A stretch of 42,136 nt of DNA from Haplomitrium mnioides. Lineage: Eukaryota > Marchantiophyta > Haplomitriopsida > Calobryales. Shown here one piece after another: positions 30,420 through 41,687 of the stretch. The translations under genes were made by a program, and so were the position numbers. The stretch's first letter is position 1. Every line of letters starts with the position of its first letter. The stretch covers positions 1 through 42,136 of the forward strand of contig JBNGIS010022309.1 in NCBI GenBank assembly GCA_049999725.1, written 5' to 3'. Under the pieces are notes generated by a model. The model made no database searches. It saw nothing but the letters and a program-made list of their open reading frames with translations, and was not told where the DNA came from.

Positions 30420-33400
30420 AGATAACGAAACGATGCATCCAATTATAGAAGGCATGTACACTGCCTTTCAGGAACCCCTGCGCAGCACAAGAGTCCAGCA
30501 AGAAATCATAAGACAGGATACCCGGTCCTGGGCCAGCATCATGAAGGGACCTCCAGACCCTGCATGGTCAGAGCAACAGTCCAAGGGATCCTGAAGGAAG
30601 AGCAAGAACTGCAAGGGTGCGAACTGAACCTCATTGTACACGGGGTATTAGAGAATCCAACTGAGAATACTCATGAGCTGATACAACAAATGATCTTCTG
30701 ACCATGCAGCATTGACGAGATGGACTAAACATGAGAATTGGCAAGCCTTCAAGTAAGGGCTGACCATTTCTTATCAAATTCCAGAATGCCAAAGACCGAC
30801 TTGCTCTCATGAAATCCAAGAAAACTCTAAGGGACAACTTCTTCCATTCAGCCTTCAAAGCGGTCTACCAGGAATTAAGAACATCTTAAGAACAGAGTCA
30901 GATCAAGGCTCAAGTTTTGGTGCAAAGGATATATCAGCCTGCCAGGAAGATAGTTAATCATCAATCGAATCCTTCTGGGTTCCATCTGGTACTTTGCTTC
31001 TTGCTGGGTAGGGGGGAGTTCCCCCCTTGAAGAAATCAAACAGCTGGTGAGAAATTTCCTCTGGTCAGGAAATGGGGAAAAACTGCAGAGAAACATGTGT
31101 GAAGAGAAAGAAAGAAGGGGGTTTGGGACTGATAGACATCTATGTGCAGATTCAAGCCCTGCTGCGGAAGTGGATTATGAAGACAGTTCTGCTAGGGGAC
31201 TCAACATGAAAAATGTTCTTACTGTATAGAGCCAGCCAAGCGAGACCACTCTGTTAACTAGGTTGGGGTCCCTATTGTGGGCAGTAGCTGACTGCAGATC
31301 TTCATGTTGGTCTACCTCTCAGTTGTGGAAGGAGATATGGGAGGCTTGGTCGGTGCTCAAACGATCCATCAAACAAAAGGCTCCTGAGTCCTTGCAGAAG
31401 TTTCCAGCATTAACATCTGGTGGTGTAAACTGGGAGAATACTCACTCCTGGCTGCAAACAAGAGATGGCCAGCATTGAGATGGTCTCAGGCAGGGATCAA
31501 AAGTGATTGGGGACCTATGGAATTGTCAAACATATGAGTTCCTTGAGTGGGAGGAGGCACAAGGATGCTACCAGCTTGACAAAGGGCATGAGCAGAAGTG
31601 GCATGACCTGATAGCAAAGATCCCTGAAAGTTGGGTATCACTCCTCCTTGAGGGGCCAGGCCGCATAAGAAAAGGAGACTAGACCAGAGTTTTCATATCT
31701 GCACAAGAGACCCACCCTGTCACAATATCTATGTGGAGTGCTGATACTGATCTGAATGCAGAAATCCTGACTCAGGCTTCTTCTTTGCCCCATTCATGCT
31801 CATGGTTCTTTTTTACCTCTATATCTACCATGTTGACTGAAGGAAATCGACCCCAGCTTCCTCCTTCAGTGTTTATGAGGAAAATGAGAGTTTGCACAGT
31901 GCCCAAAGGTCAGATTTCTGAGTATTAATTACTTGGCTCCTTTATCGGAGAGGGAGATTAGGACCCTGGAATGTTGGTCTGGAAAGATTGGAAAGATAAC
32001 TCCCCCCTCAGCAGCTACTCCACCAAGAAAGGCTGTCGGTGTTGGAAATTGGCAGCTCACAATTTTGCTGCTGGTGGATCAGAGGAATTGCCTGATCCTG
32101 CTCAGGCATTCCTGCAATATGCTTCCTTTGTGAAGTGTTGGAAATGCACCCTTGCTGCTGTGCATTATGCTCAAATGGTGATCCTGAGCATGTCTATTTG
32201 TATAGGCATTTAGTTTCCTCTCTAGTTTAGCTCCTAGCTAGTTTAGAGAAGGATTTAGGGATAGTGCCATGTGGAGGCACCTGGTGGTGACACGTGTCAG
32301 CACCAGGACTCTCCTTAGGGACAATTAATGATTCTTGTCCCTTGCAAAAGTTAGAACACAGAAAAGACATAGGGGTGTAGGTGAAAACTGAATGTGCAGC
32401 TCTTGTCCATACTCGTGGAAAAAGTCTCCTTCACCTACACTGATTCAAGCGCCCACAGATTTTGAACAGGGCGCCCATAGAAATCCAGCCAAAGGCTGGT
32501 ATTGTATTGTGTATATAATACTGAAGAAGAGGAGCTCAAAGCATCCTCATTGCAAACACATTTCTTGTAACCTGTTTTTGTGCATTCGAAGGGAGAATCG
32601 CGTCTGGCAGGAGAGTCGTTTTTCTTCCTCAAAGGTGGAGTCGCGAGTGCCTAGGCTGTGCGTTTCGTGCATGGTAAGTAGCTGTGATCAAGCCTGGGAA
32701 GAGTTCGCTGCTTGTTCGTGCATAGGACACAAATCACAACGAGTTGCGATTTGACCTGGTGAAGGTCGCGTTCGTGTCTGGAAGGAGGTCGCGTTTTCGT
32801 CTCCAGAAGGAGGTTGCGTTTTTCGTGTCTGGAAGTCGACCTGCGTTTTTCGTGTCTGGAAGGAGTTCGCAAATCTGCTGTCAGGCAAACCCCTTCAGCG
32901 AGCTGACGTTTTCCCTTTCCCTTTTCTCACGATTCTCATCTAAAGTGGATTTTCGCTGCTGCAATATATCAAGTCGTTTTTGATATTTCCAACAGTTGGT
33001 TGATCTTGGACCGTCCATCTACAATCATTCCGGTTCTGGAACGCCGGAAAGGACATGGTTCGATTGATCCTCTAGATGGATGGATATATGGGATGTGAGC
33101 AGATCAGCCAAAGAGGCCTCATTAATGTGGCGTATTGTCCAAAGTGGTGTGCAAGTCAGGAGCTTCAGGAAAAAAAACAGAGAAGCCTGGCTTTGAGATT
33201 GATGCAAGATGTGTCTGCTGCAAGGAGGATTTATTGGAAGATTTCATTCACCTTTTCTGGCTGTCCTAGGATCAGCACTATCTGGAGATGGGCAGGAAAT
33301 ATTATTAACATATTAGTGTTCTCCATTTGGGGGAGTACCAAAAGGTGTTAGCCAACCTGGCAGCAATGCATCCTAAGCGACAGAATCCCAAAGGCATTGG

Positions 33401-33880
33401 TCGTAGCTCAAGAGATCTGGTCCTTACTAAGAGGAATAGTACTCCAGATGGCTTTCTAGGAATGCTATATTGTTCGAGAAGTCCCACATGGATATGTACT
33501 GCTTAAAAAAGAAAATCTGGATGAGACTGATTTAGTATGGAAAGAAAGCTTGGTGTGATGCTTGTAGAGACTGGAGAAAGGCTCAAAATGAAGAGAAAAG
33601 AGAAAGCATTCTTGAAGCCTTTGACAGAACAAGGGGTGCAAGCCATTTGCTCCGTATCCGTGATGAGGACTCAGTTTGCTGGAATTTTGATGTAAGTAGT
33701 AATCTGGATTGAGGGCATTGGGTTACTGTTGTGTACTAGGCTAGATCCCGAAAGAAATTGATTGGTTGTTGGTTTCTGCCGCTTGGCCTGATTGCTGACC
33801 ATGGTTGTTCCTTTGATGCTTGAAAGTAAATAAAGTTGTATGATTTTGGTCAAAATAAATTTAAAAATAAAAATAAAATA
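30420..33880 (+). mobile_element. LINE-A, plus strand, decayed, interrupted by a solo LTR
   Basis: The left part (about 30540-30880) holds an upstream LINE reading frame with stops (ILKEEQELQGCELNLIVHG). From about 30900 it matches the ORF2 end of the copy at 23792-25684: [10 protein letters not shown], then the zinc-knuckle region near 33180-33300. The A-rich tail is at about 33846-33882. The jump from upstream frame to ORF2 end implies a large internal deletion. The LTR at 32040-32994 splits it. Confidence 0.75.
32040..32994 (+). mobile_element. Solo LTR, 955 bp, inserted in LINE-A
   Basis: Termini TGTTGGAAATTGGCAGC ... GATATTTCCAACA. Flanks GTCGG (32035-32039) and GTTGG (32995-32999) form a target duplication with one mismatch, and the LINE frame resumes across it. 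It matches most of the LTR at 36334-37260 in the opposite orientation. It contains a self-complementary GGTGGTGACACGTGTCAGCACC-like hairpin at about 32283-32304. Confidence 0.82.
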
Positions 33881-33883
33881 AAG

Positions 33884-34330
33884 GGAGAACCATTTTGGGT
33901 ATTTGAGGACTTGTTACCCGATCAAAGAAGAAACCGCCCGACTGAAATCGAGAAAATGAAATCTGCATGGATGGAGGGGAAACAGGCTGTGATTCAGGGA
34001 GGGAAGATGGAGATCCTACCCCAATCTCCCCCCCTCCCCCCCCCCCCCCCTCCGGGCAGATTAAGATCTCCATTGACCTGGTCTGGTGTCGTCAGCACAG
34101 ACATAGTTAGATTTTCATGTTAATGATTATGAGTAGTATTTTGCTAGTTTGTAGACCATTGGCCTTGCTGGCTCTGGTTTTACATCTTCTGCTGTTATGT
34201 AGTTGATGGCCTCTGGCGATAGACTACTGCTGTTACTTTCTTTCACCGCACCCCAGTGTGCTATTGTACTTTCTGGTCTTTGTGGCCTTAGGGCTGGCAT
34301 GGGACCACAAATGAATTCTATTCTGCTCAT
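33884..34330 (+). mobile_element. LINE-C 3' end, plus strand
   Basis: The 3' signature (TTGTACTTTCTGGTCTTTGTGG, CCTTAGGGCTGGCATGGGACC) ends in AATGAATTCTATTCTG at 34311-34326, matching the minus copy at 25866. The left part includes a C-homopolymer run (34026-34052) and a short frame with Pro-rich sequence (33884-34075) of unknown origin. Confidence 0.55.
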
Positions 34331-34435
34331 CTTTTACTTAATGCTATACTTTTCCATACATGTTTCTGACTTTTAAGTTTACCAGTGTGCCTCTGGTCTA
34401 AAATTTGTTGGTACGTTGTAAGTTCTAGAGTTATT

Positions 34436-34475
34436 TTTACGGATGACATAATGGGACCTCAAATGAATTCTATTC
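34436..34475 (+). mobile_element. LINE-C tail fragment
   Basis: GGGACCTCAAATGAATTC followed by TATTCTATTC is the terminal signature of LINE-C. It lies immediately before the resumed copia frame (AAQFDLRIET). Confidence 0.6.
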
Positions 34476-34925
34476 TATTCTTGCTGCACAGTTTGATCTA
34501 AGGATAGAAACAATGGACGTTAAGACAGCCTTCTTTCATGGAGTGTTAGAAGAAGAGGTCTACTGAGAGTTACCTCAGGAACTTAACAGTCCAAGTTCTA
34601 ACTGTTGAACTCTGTGTGTAACATTCAAGATGTGAAGCACTATAGAGACTTGTACTCAAGTTGTATCAAAATTAGTTTTACTTCACTCATGATATATTAC
34701 ATGTCACACCAGGTTTAAGTAGATAGCATGGTAATCTGTGTGTGATCTTAAGAGCTGTGACTCTTCCTGGGAGCTGTGGCTCTTCATAAGATCCTAAGAG
34801 TCAGATTCTTCTTATGTGGATTATACTTAACTAGTCTAATATAAACTAGTTACTTTAATTCTTATGCAATATCCAAACTTTGAGCTACTTTCTATTAGGT
34901 TAGGGGCCCACACTGAGTTGAGTTT

Positions 34926-36220
34926 GCTATTGGGAATAGAATAGAATAGAATTCGATTAAAGTCCAGAGCCAGCCCTAGGGCCATAAGGACTAAGAGTAC
35001 AATGCACACAAGAGTGTGGAGGGGTGCAAAAACAGAAGTAGTAAGCTAAGAAATGATTAACTGAAAACAGTTGAGTGGGGACAAACCCACTTGTGAGTCA
35101 TATGCTCACCTCTAGTCTCTATGTCTAATCTGTCTATTTCTGAGATCTAAGCAGCATAAGTTCCTGAAAGAAGAGTGCCAGCCAGCGTTTATCATGATAT
35201 TTGAGAAATTGTTGTACTGTCCCATTCTGTTCTACAAAAAGTCCATGATACCTTCCCCGGATTTCATAGTATCTGGGGCAACAGAAGATGATGTGGTGTT
35301 CATCTTCCGTGACTTGTAGATTGCACTGGAGGCACAGTAACTTCTCAGGTCGGACTTTGTTGTCGATCTTGGACCATTTGACTGTTTCACATCTCAGGCG
35401 ATGGGATCCAGTACGAAGTTGTGTGAGGGCCTGGACCAGCTTGAGTGACATGTTACTCATCAAGTATTGCTGGATTTGCCTTGAGGGAGTGTTGTTGACG
35501 AGCGCGTTGTACTTGACAGTCCAGGATGCCGCACTGTAGGATTGCCATATGACTGTGAAGTAATGTGTTGATAGATGGTCCATGAGCACTGTTCCTGATT
35601 GTTTAGGCAGATCATCTATATCCAGTCCCCATCTTTTGAGCCATTTCTGGCATTGGTTGTACCAGTTTTTGGGGTCTCCAGGAGCTGCTTGGCGAGATGC
35701 CTCCGTAACCATTGCTGGGTATCTGGCCGATGTAGTGTCTTGGATCGATTGCAGGTATGCCACAAGTTTCATCACTGTGTGCACCTCAATGGGTATCATA
35801 CCAAATTCAGCTGCCAGGATGTGAAGAGGTGTGGTGGTGCGTACACTGGCAGCTGAATTTGGTACGATACCCATTGAGGCGCACGCAGTGATGAAACTTG
35901 TCACATACCTCCAATCGATCTAAGGCACTGCACCGGCCAGATATCCAGCAATGGCTATGGAGGCATCTCGTCAGGCAGCTCCTGGAGACCCCACAAATTG
36001 GTACAATCAATGCCAGAAATGGCTGAAAAGATGGGGACTGGATATAGACGATCTTCCTAAACAATCAGGAAAAGTGCTCATGGACCATCTATCAACACAT
36101 TACTTCACAGTCACATGGCAATCCTACAGTGCGGCATCCCGGACTGTCAAGTACAAGATGCTCTTCAACAACACTTCCTCAAGGCAAATCCAACAATACT
36201 TGACGAGCAACATGTCACTT
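34926..36220 (-). mobile_element. LINE-B with an inverted 5' part (fold-back)
   Basis: The minus-strand 3' end begins with a GAATA repeat tail (34931-34950) and the signature GTCCAGAGCCAGCCCTAGGG. The minus frame 35904-35134 encodes the ORF2 end (EASRQAAPGDPKNWYNQCQ, KWLKRWGLDIDDLPKQSG, and the zinc-knuckle CLQCNLQVTEDEHHIIFCCP). From 35848 the same coding sequence runs in the plus direction (EASRQAAPGDPTNWYNQ...) to 36217, where a copia LTR cuts in. The two arms form an inverted repeat of about 370 bp. Confidence 0.85.
35444..36217. repeat. Long inverted repeat, arms about 370 bp, spacer 32 bp
   Basis: Left arm 35444-35815, spacer 35816-35847, right arm 35848-36217. Arms are LINE-B ORF2 sequence and differ by scattered substitutions. 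The joint is at CCAAATTCAGCTGCC / GGCAGCTGAATTTGG. Confidence 0.88.
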
Positions 36221-37260
36221 ATGTTGGAAAGTAAACTCCACGTGAAGAGCTGAGAGGCTGTTGAAAAAGGAACACTTGATCGAAATATGCTTCGAAGGAG
36301 GCTGATGAGGTCAGATCGAAGGTCGCGAAACGGCAGAATCGGATGTTGTGAATATCAAATCGAGTTGATATTATGCAGCAGCGAAAAATCCACTTAGATG
36401 AGTATTGTGACAAAAGAGAAGTAAAAACGTCAGCTCCAAAGAAGAGGTCGTGCAACAGCAGATTCGCGAAGGCCTTCTCGTCAGCAGGTTCGAACGAAAA
36501 ACGCAGGTCGACTCCACACCTAAATCGCAACTCGCAGAGTTGCGTTCTGTGCTCGCTATTCGCCCTTATGCAAGAGAACGATGTCACCTCCTTAAGAGGT
36601 GAAACGCCACCTCCTTCTGCGAACGCGATCTTCTTCCAGAAGGGAAAAACGTGACTTCCTCCAGACACGATCGCAAACTCCTTCAGACGCGAGCGCGACC
36701 TTCCAGACACGAACGCGAGCCCCTTAGACACGAATACGACCTGCTTCAGACACGAAACACGAACCCTTTCTGAGCGAAAACGAGATCTCCTTCAGACGTG
36801 ACTCTCTCTTGATCAAATGCACAAACGAGTTACAAGTGAAATGTGGTTGCAATGAGGATGCAATGAGCATCACTCGAGTCGATTTAAATACTCTTTACAA
36901 TACCAGCAATGTGCTGGGTTTCTATGGGCGCCATGTTCCAAATCTATGGGCGCTTGAATCTGTGCAGGTGAAGGAGGCTATTTCCACAAGTATGGACAAG
37001 ATCTACACAATCAATATTTCACCTACACTATCAGTAAGCACATGCTCGATGCATGTGCTTGCTCTATTTCATGAAAGGGACAAGAGTCATAAATGTCCCT
37101 AAGGAGCCTTCTGGTGCTGACACATGTCACCACCAGGTGCCTCCACATGGCACTATCCCCAAATTCCCCTCTAAACTAGTTAGGAGCTAAACTAGTGAAG
37201 AAGGTGAATTTCTGTACAAATGAACATGCTCACCAAAATGTGAGCTGCCAATTTCCAACA
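36221..37260 (-). mobile_element. 3' LTR of the copia element, 1040 bp
   Basis: Minus-strand termini are TGTTGGAAATTGGCAGC (from 37260) and ACTTTCCAACA (ending at 36221). 37260-36334 matches the solo LTR 32040-32994, while the last 110 bp (36331-36221) match the end of the right LTR (41688-41815), not the solo LTR. It abuts a purine-rich tract at 37261-37268 as a 3' LTR should. Confidence 0.85.
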
Positions 37261-37267
37261 CTCCCAC

Positions 37268-38713
37268 TCAGCGAACCATTTTCACACCAAGCATGTTGAT
37301 CAATTCCTCATGCTTGTCCCTTGGCAGTGCTTTGGTTAGCACATCTGCTGCCATGTCACCTGTTCTGCAAAATTGCAACTCAATATCCTGTCCCACCTTT
37401 TCCCTGACAAAGTGGTACTGGATATCAGTGTGTTTGGTCTTCGAGTGATAAGTTGGATTCTTGGCCAACGATATACAACCCTGATTATCCTCACAAATAG
37501 TGGTGGGTTTATCCAGCTTGAAACCCACATCTTCCAGCAGCCTCCTTAGCCACACAGCCTCTTTGGTGGCTTGAGTAAGAGCCATGTATTCTGCCTCACA
37601 TGTTGACAAAGCAACTGATGTTTGCCTCTTACTACACCAGCTTACTGAACCTCCTCCCATCAGAAAAGCATATCCAGATGTGGACTTTCCATCATCCTTG
37701 CTGCCTGCATAGTCGGAGTCACTATATCCGATCAGTGAACTGTTGCTGATCTCAGTGGATTCCAGATATCCACTGTACTCCAGCACATGATCCTTGGAGC
37801 CTTGAAGGTATTGGAAAATTCTTTTCACTGCAAGCCAGTGAGCCATTCCTGGGTTGGACATAAACCTTGAGGCAACTCCCACTGCATAGGCAATGTCTGG
37901 CCTTGTGGCTATCATGGCATACATCAGACTGCCTACTGCACTTTGATATGGCACTTGTGTCATCTCTTCAGTCTTCTCTTTTATTCCAGGTCCCATTTCC
38001 TTGGTTAACCTCATACCAGCTTCTAATGGAGTGCAGACTGCCCTGCAATCTCCCATTCCATATCTCTCAAGAATTTTCTCAATGTACACCCTTTGATTCA
38101 AAGTTATCTTCCTTGCATGTCTATCCCTTTGAACATGTATCCCAAGAAGATAGTGAATCTCCTGCAGGTCTGTTATTTCAAATGGCACCTCCAGGTCCCT
38201 CTTCACCTGATTCAATTGCTCCAGATCATTGCTGATCATCACTATGTCATCTACATAGATGACCAGAATCACAATGCTCCCACCCTCTCTCCAGGTGTAA
38301 ACACTGTGATCTGCATCGCTTCTCCTAAAGTTCTTCTCCATCAGATGTGTGTCAATCCGCTGGTACCATGCCCTTGACGCTTGCTTGAGGCCATATAATG
38401 CCTTGTTTAATCTGCAGACAAGGCTTTCCTTCCCTCTCACAACATATCCTTCTGGCTGCTGCATGTAGATCTCTTCTTCGAGATCTCCATTCAAGAATGC
38501 TGTCTTGACATCAACTTGATGGACTTCGCAGTCCATCATCGCAGCAACAGCCAACAGACACCTGATTGAAGAAAACTTTGCAACCGGTGCAAAAGTTTCT
38601 GTATAATCTACCCCGGCCATCTGTGTGAATCCCTTGGCAACCAGCCTTGCCTTGTATCTCTCCACAGACCCATCAACTTGGTACTTGACCTTCAGTACCC
38701 ACTTACACCCCAC
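37268..38713 (-). pseudogene. Copia pol, reverse transcriptase and RNase H part (frameshifted from the upstream part)
   Basis: An open frame of 481 codons with the copia RVT_2 domain (CKWVLKVKY, VDVKTAFLNGDLEEE, YGLKQASRAWY, catalytic YVDD) and an RNase H domain (SDSDYAGSKDDGKSTSGY, CEAEYMALTQATKEAVWL, HTDIQYHFVRE). The stop is 7 bases from the LTR. The domain sequence is intact, but it is out of frame with the integrase part by one base near 38705-38712, so the polyprotein is broken here. Confidence 0.9.
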
Positions 38714-39567
38714 GGCTTTCCTTCCTCGGGCAACTTGGTTAGGGTCCAGGTTTGGTTCTTATGGAGCGAATCTAATTCCTCCTTACAAGCCAGCTCCCAT
38801 GCATAGGAGTCCTCCCTGGACAACGCCTCCTTCAGTGTGAGTGGATCATCTGCTACAGCCATATTGACTGAGAATGTCTCTGGCACTGCCAGATCCAGCC
38901 TTACTGGCTGTTTGCTCAGTCTCCCAGAACGCCTTGGCTCAACGTCCTCTCCTTCCACAAGAGTCCTCTCATTTACCACTGGTACTCCCACTACTGGAAT
39001 TAATCCCTCATTGTTTCCAATTTCGGTTTCTGTCCCAGAATGTGAGGTGCCTGGCACGTCACTTGTGTACTCAATTATTTTCTCCTTTCCCTTGGAGACT
39101 TCCAAACCTGCTTCTGTGCCAACTGCAGGTGAACTTGCCAGATCCTCTGGCGATCTCTCATCAAACACCACGTCCCGACTCCTGATAATCTGGTTTGTCT
39201 CACAATTGAACAGCCTGTACCCTTTGCAGTCCTCCCAGTATCCCAGAAACACACATTTGACTGTCTTTGCATCTAACTTCCCTCTCAGTTCATGAGGTAC
39301 TAATGCATAAGCATCACAGCCAAAAATTCTGAGATGTGAGACATCAGGTTTCTTACCTGACCACGCTTCCTCTGGTGTCATATTTCTCACAGCCTTGGTA
39401 GGGCATCGATTTCTGAGGTAGACTGCTGTGTTCACAGCCTCAGCCCAGAAATTCCTCTGGATGTTCCTTGCATAGAGTATGCTCCTTACACTCTCCATGA
39501 CGGTCCTGTTCATCCTTTCTGCCACACCATTTTGTGATGGAGTTATCCTCTTGGATGTTTGCTTCAC
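38692..39567 (-). pseudogene. Copia pol, integrase C-terminal part and linker
   Basis: A 291-codon frame starting within the integrase: PSQNGVAERMNRTVMESVRS, AVYLRNRCPTKAV, TPEEAWSGKKPDVSHLRIFG, VFLGYWEDCKGYRLF, then an acidic linker and the beginning of the reverse transcriptase (YAWELACKEELDSLHKN). The integrase core upstream, with the first catalytic acids, is missing, replaced by the unrelated segment 39568-40060. Confidence 0.88.
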
Positions 39568-39777
39568 AAGATCAAACTAAAGTGAAATGAATGATGTCAC
39601 AAGCTGATGCTTGAGAGTTGACAGATTTTGATTAGTTGGATTCTTGGTGGAGTGCTAGGCATCATCATGACTGAGTTTTCCCGTTACTTCCGGAAAGTGG
39701 CAGAAACTCAGTACGACGATTGATCAGGACCTGCTGTCGGGAACTGACGAAACCAGCAGGAAGTTGTGGCAGCTTGT

Positions 39778-39950
39778 CACTGCTACACATGATGAGGCTG
39801 AATAGTCTGAAACTTTGTGTCTGACACCACATTGTCCCGGCTGCACTCTATGCGTGCACAGTTGTGATATGTGTAGGTTTCACCTAGACTATTGCAGCTT
39901 CCATTTAAGTGTTGTTGTGGTTAGTTTTGCTCTCCATGACTTCATAACTA
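39778..39950 (+). repeat. Dispersed repeat R1, copy 3 (in the copia integrase gap)
   Basis: The longest copy, similar to 18288-18425 over its whole length and to 21548-21660 over its right two thirds, in the same plus orientation. Confidence 0.8.
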
Positions 39951-40064
39951 ATATATTCCAGCAAGACATGTCGGAAACATCTCTTCCTTGCCGTGCATGA
40001 AGAAGACAAAGGGTATCTTTGATTTTTCATCTGTGAATGATATAAAGCGCCTGTAGTTAGACAT

Positions 40065-40560
40065 CTAAGGTGTTTTCATAGGTCCACATATGTTGCTGTG
40101 GACTGATTCCAACAAACTGGATATTCTCCATCTAATGGTTCCTTTCTTGTGACTGCAGATTTGGTGTGAGTTTCCCTTCACACACCCTTCACAAAACTCA
40201 AGTGAGGTAGATTTCCCCCCAACCATGTAGCTAACCATCCTGGCAAGCAACCTGATTCCTTGCTCTCCCAAGAATCCAAGCCTGTGGTGCCAGAGATTTA
40301 TCCCCTTCTCTCTGGTTAGCCATACTCAGGCTTTCCTCAACCTCTGGGATGCAATCCAATCTACACAGTTTCTCTCCCATAATACCAACACCAACTACAC
40401 TACCTTGCCAAGCTCAGCCAGGACTGTACAGCTATATTGGCCAAGGTTGACCACCAAGCAAGTCCTGGTAAAAGCATTTATTGACACAATTTCTCTTGTG
40501 ATCTCAGGCCCATGAAGAACTCCCCCAGGATGTGGGTGGCACTCGTGCTTCCTGATCCTT
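40065..40560 (-). pseudogene. Copia pre-integrase zinc region and flanking gag-pol remnant
   Basis: The minus strand 40271-40065 reads GEQGIRLLARMVSYMVGG, EFCEGCVKGNSHQ and SVHSNICGPMKT, the typical GAG-pre-integrase domain with its CX2C pair. Upstream, toward 40560, related sequence continues with stops. The frame ends where the integrase core should begin. Confidence 0.75.
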
Positions 40561-41687
40561 CAATGCTGAGATGCACAACCTGTTGCAATTGCATGTACTC
40601 CAGAGCTGTTACCCAACTCTGTCAACTTTGGAATCTCCTCTGATGACATCCATTAATCATACATTCCTTGATGACATGGCTGGATGCACCAGGTATCAGA
40701 GCATCCTGGTCATCCACTTCTTCAAGTCAGGTTTATTAAATCCTGGTCTTCAGATAGTTCCTCAACAACTGCTGCACTGGAGGTCTCCTGAGATTTCTCT
40801 CCTCTCCTCCAAACTTGTTGCCAACCAGTTCCCTCTTGCAGGACTTGGACGAGCGTCCAACCTTCTTAAGGTCAGAGATAAAACAATGCAATCTATGCGC
40901 GTATGGACTCCAATAACCATACACACATGAACTTGAGAGTCCATGATGGCAGGTACATATCTCTGCAGGTATCCAATCTTTCTCGTCTCCTTTGGCAATC
41001 AAAGCATTATCATCAATTTCTGTTGTGTCGCATCTGCTCCTCACTGAGCAAGCAACTGACCATGAATTCCAGATCTAGGTCAGATCTCCCCTTTGCCTCC
41101 ATTGTCATGACCAAAGTGTCATAACCTTCAGGAAGGCTGTTGAGCAGGACATATACCACCATGTCCTTAATTCATGGTTGAAACTGCCTGAAGCTTTCCA
41201 GGCATGGACTTGAGCCTCATCACATGTACAATGACAGTTGAACTTTCCTTCATGTGTACCAAGAAGAGTAGGTTCAGAAAAATTCTCTTCATAGTCTCCT
41301 TGCCTTCAAAATTACTTCATAATTATTTCCAAGCTTGCTGCAGTTCTCACCAACTCAAAAATGATCTTCAAGGCTCAGCATACTGGACACCAAGGCCTTC
41401 TGCTCAGCCCTCACCAAACACTATCTTTCTCTCCTAATGTCAGAACCAGACATTTCTTCAGAGATCAGATCATATTATGTTTGGGGATCCTCAGTAATTT
41501 CCCTCAGGTCTTGATTGACGAAAAAAACTTTCAGCTTTAACAAAAGATGAAAAAACAATCTTCTCCAAATTTATGGCTGTAGATCTTGAATCACCAACAG
41601 CAGCTCCATCTTATCTCAAGATGAAATGTCTCCTCGAAGTTTCTTCATTGTGCTACCAGGCTCAACTCGCATTGTGGGCCCATAACC
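40561..41687 (-). mobile_element. Decayed gag region of the copia element and candidate primer site
   Basis: No intact gag frame is visible; short frames on both strands are degenerate. Directly inside the LTR the minus strand reads GGTTATGGGCCCACAATGC (41687-41669). This is the position of a primer binding site, but it is not the common initiator-Met sequence seen at 27011. Confidence 0.5.

Larger units (their letters stand above)
29911..34600 (+). mobile_element. Second decayed Ty1-copia, plus strand, reverse transcriptase region split by LINEs
   Basis: 29911-30285 encodes the start of the copia reverse transcriptase (DDPLAYAEAMSG, WREAVLSELQSLEKNNTW, VERYKARFVAKAYSQ). 30321-30395 continues with GEAFSPVVMITSLRVIL. 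34476-34600 continues with AAQFDLRIETMDVKTAFFHG and then a stop. Three intrusions separate the pieces: a tiny LINE-B tail, a long LINE-A carrying a solo LTR, and LINE-C. It has no functional pol. Confidence 0.8.

Noticed and set aside
34026-34052. C-homopolymer run as a possible G-quadruplex or regulatory site.
   Set aside because: It lies in a decayed transposon region and run lengths of this kind are prone to assembly error; no gene is near enough to suggest a role.
37867-39295. Plus-strand frames of 70-150 codons opposite the copia pol.
   Set aside because: Antisense shadows of the conserved reverse transcriptase and integrase frames.
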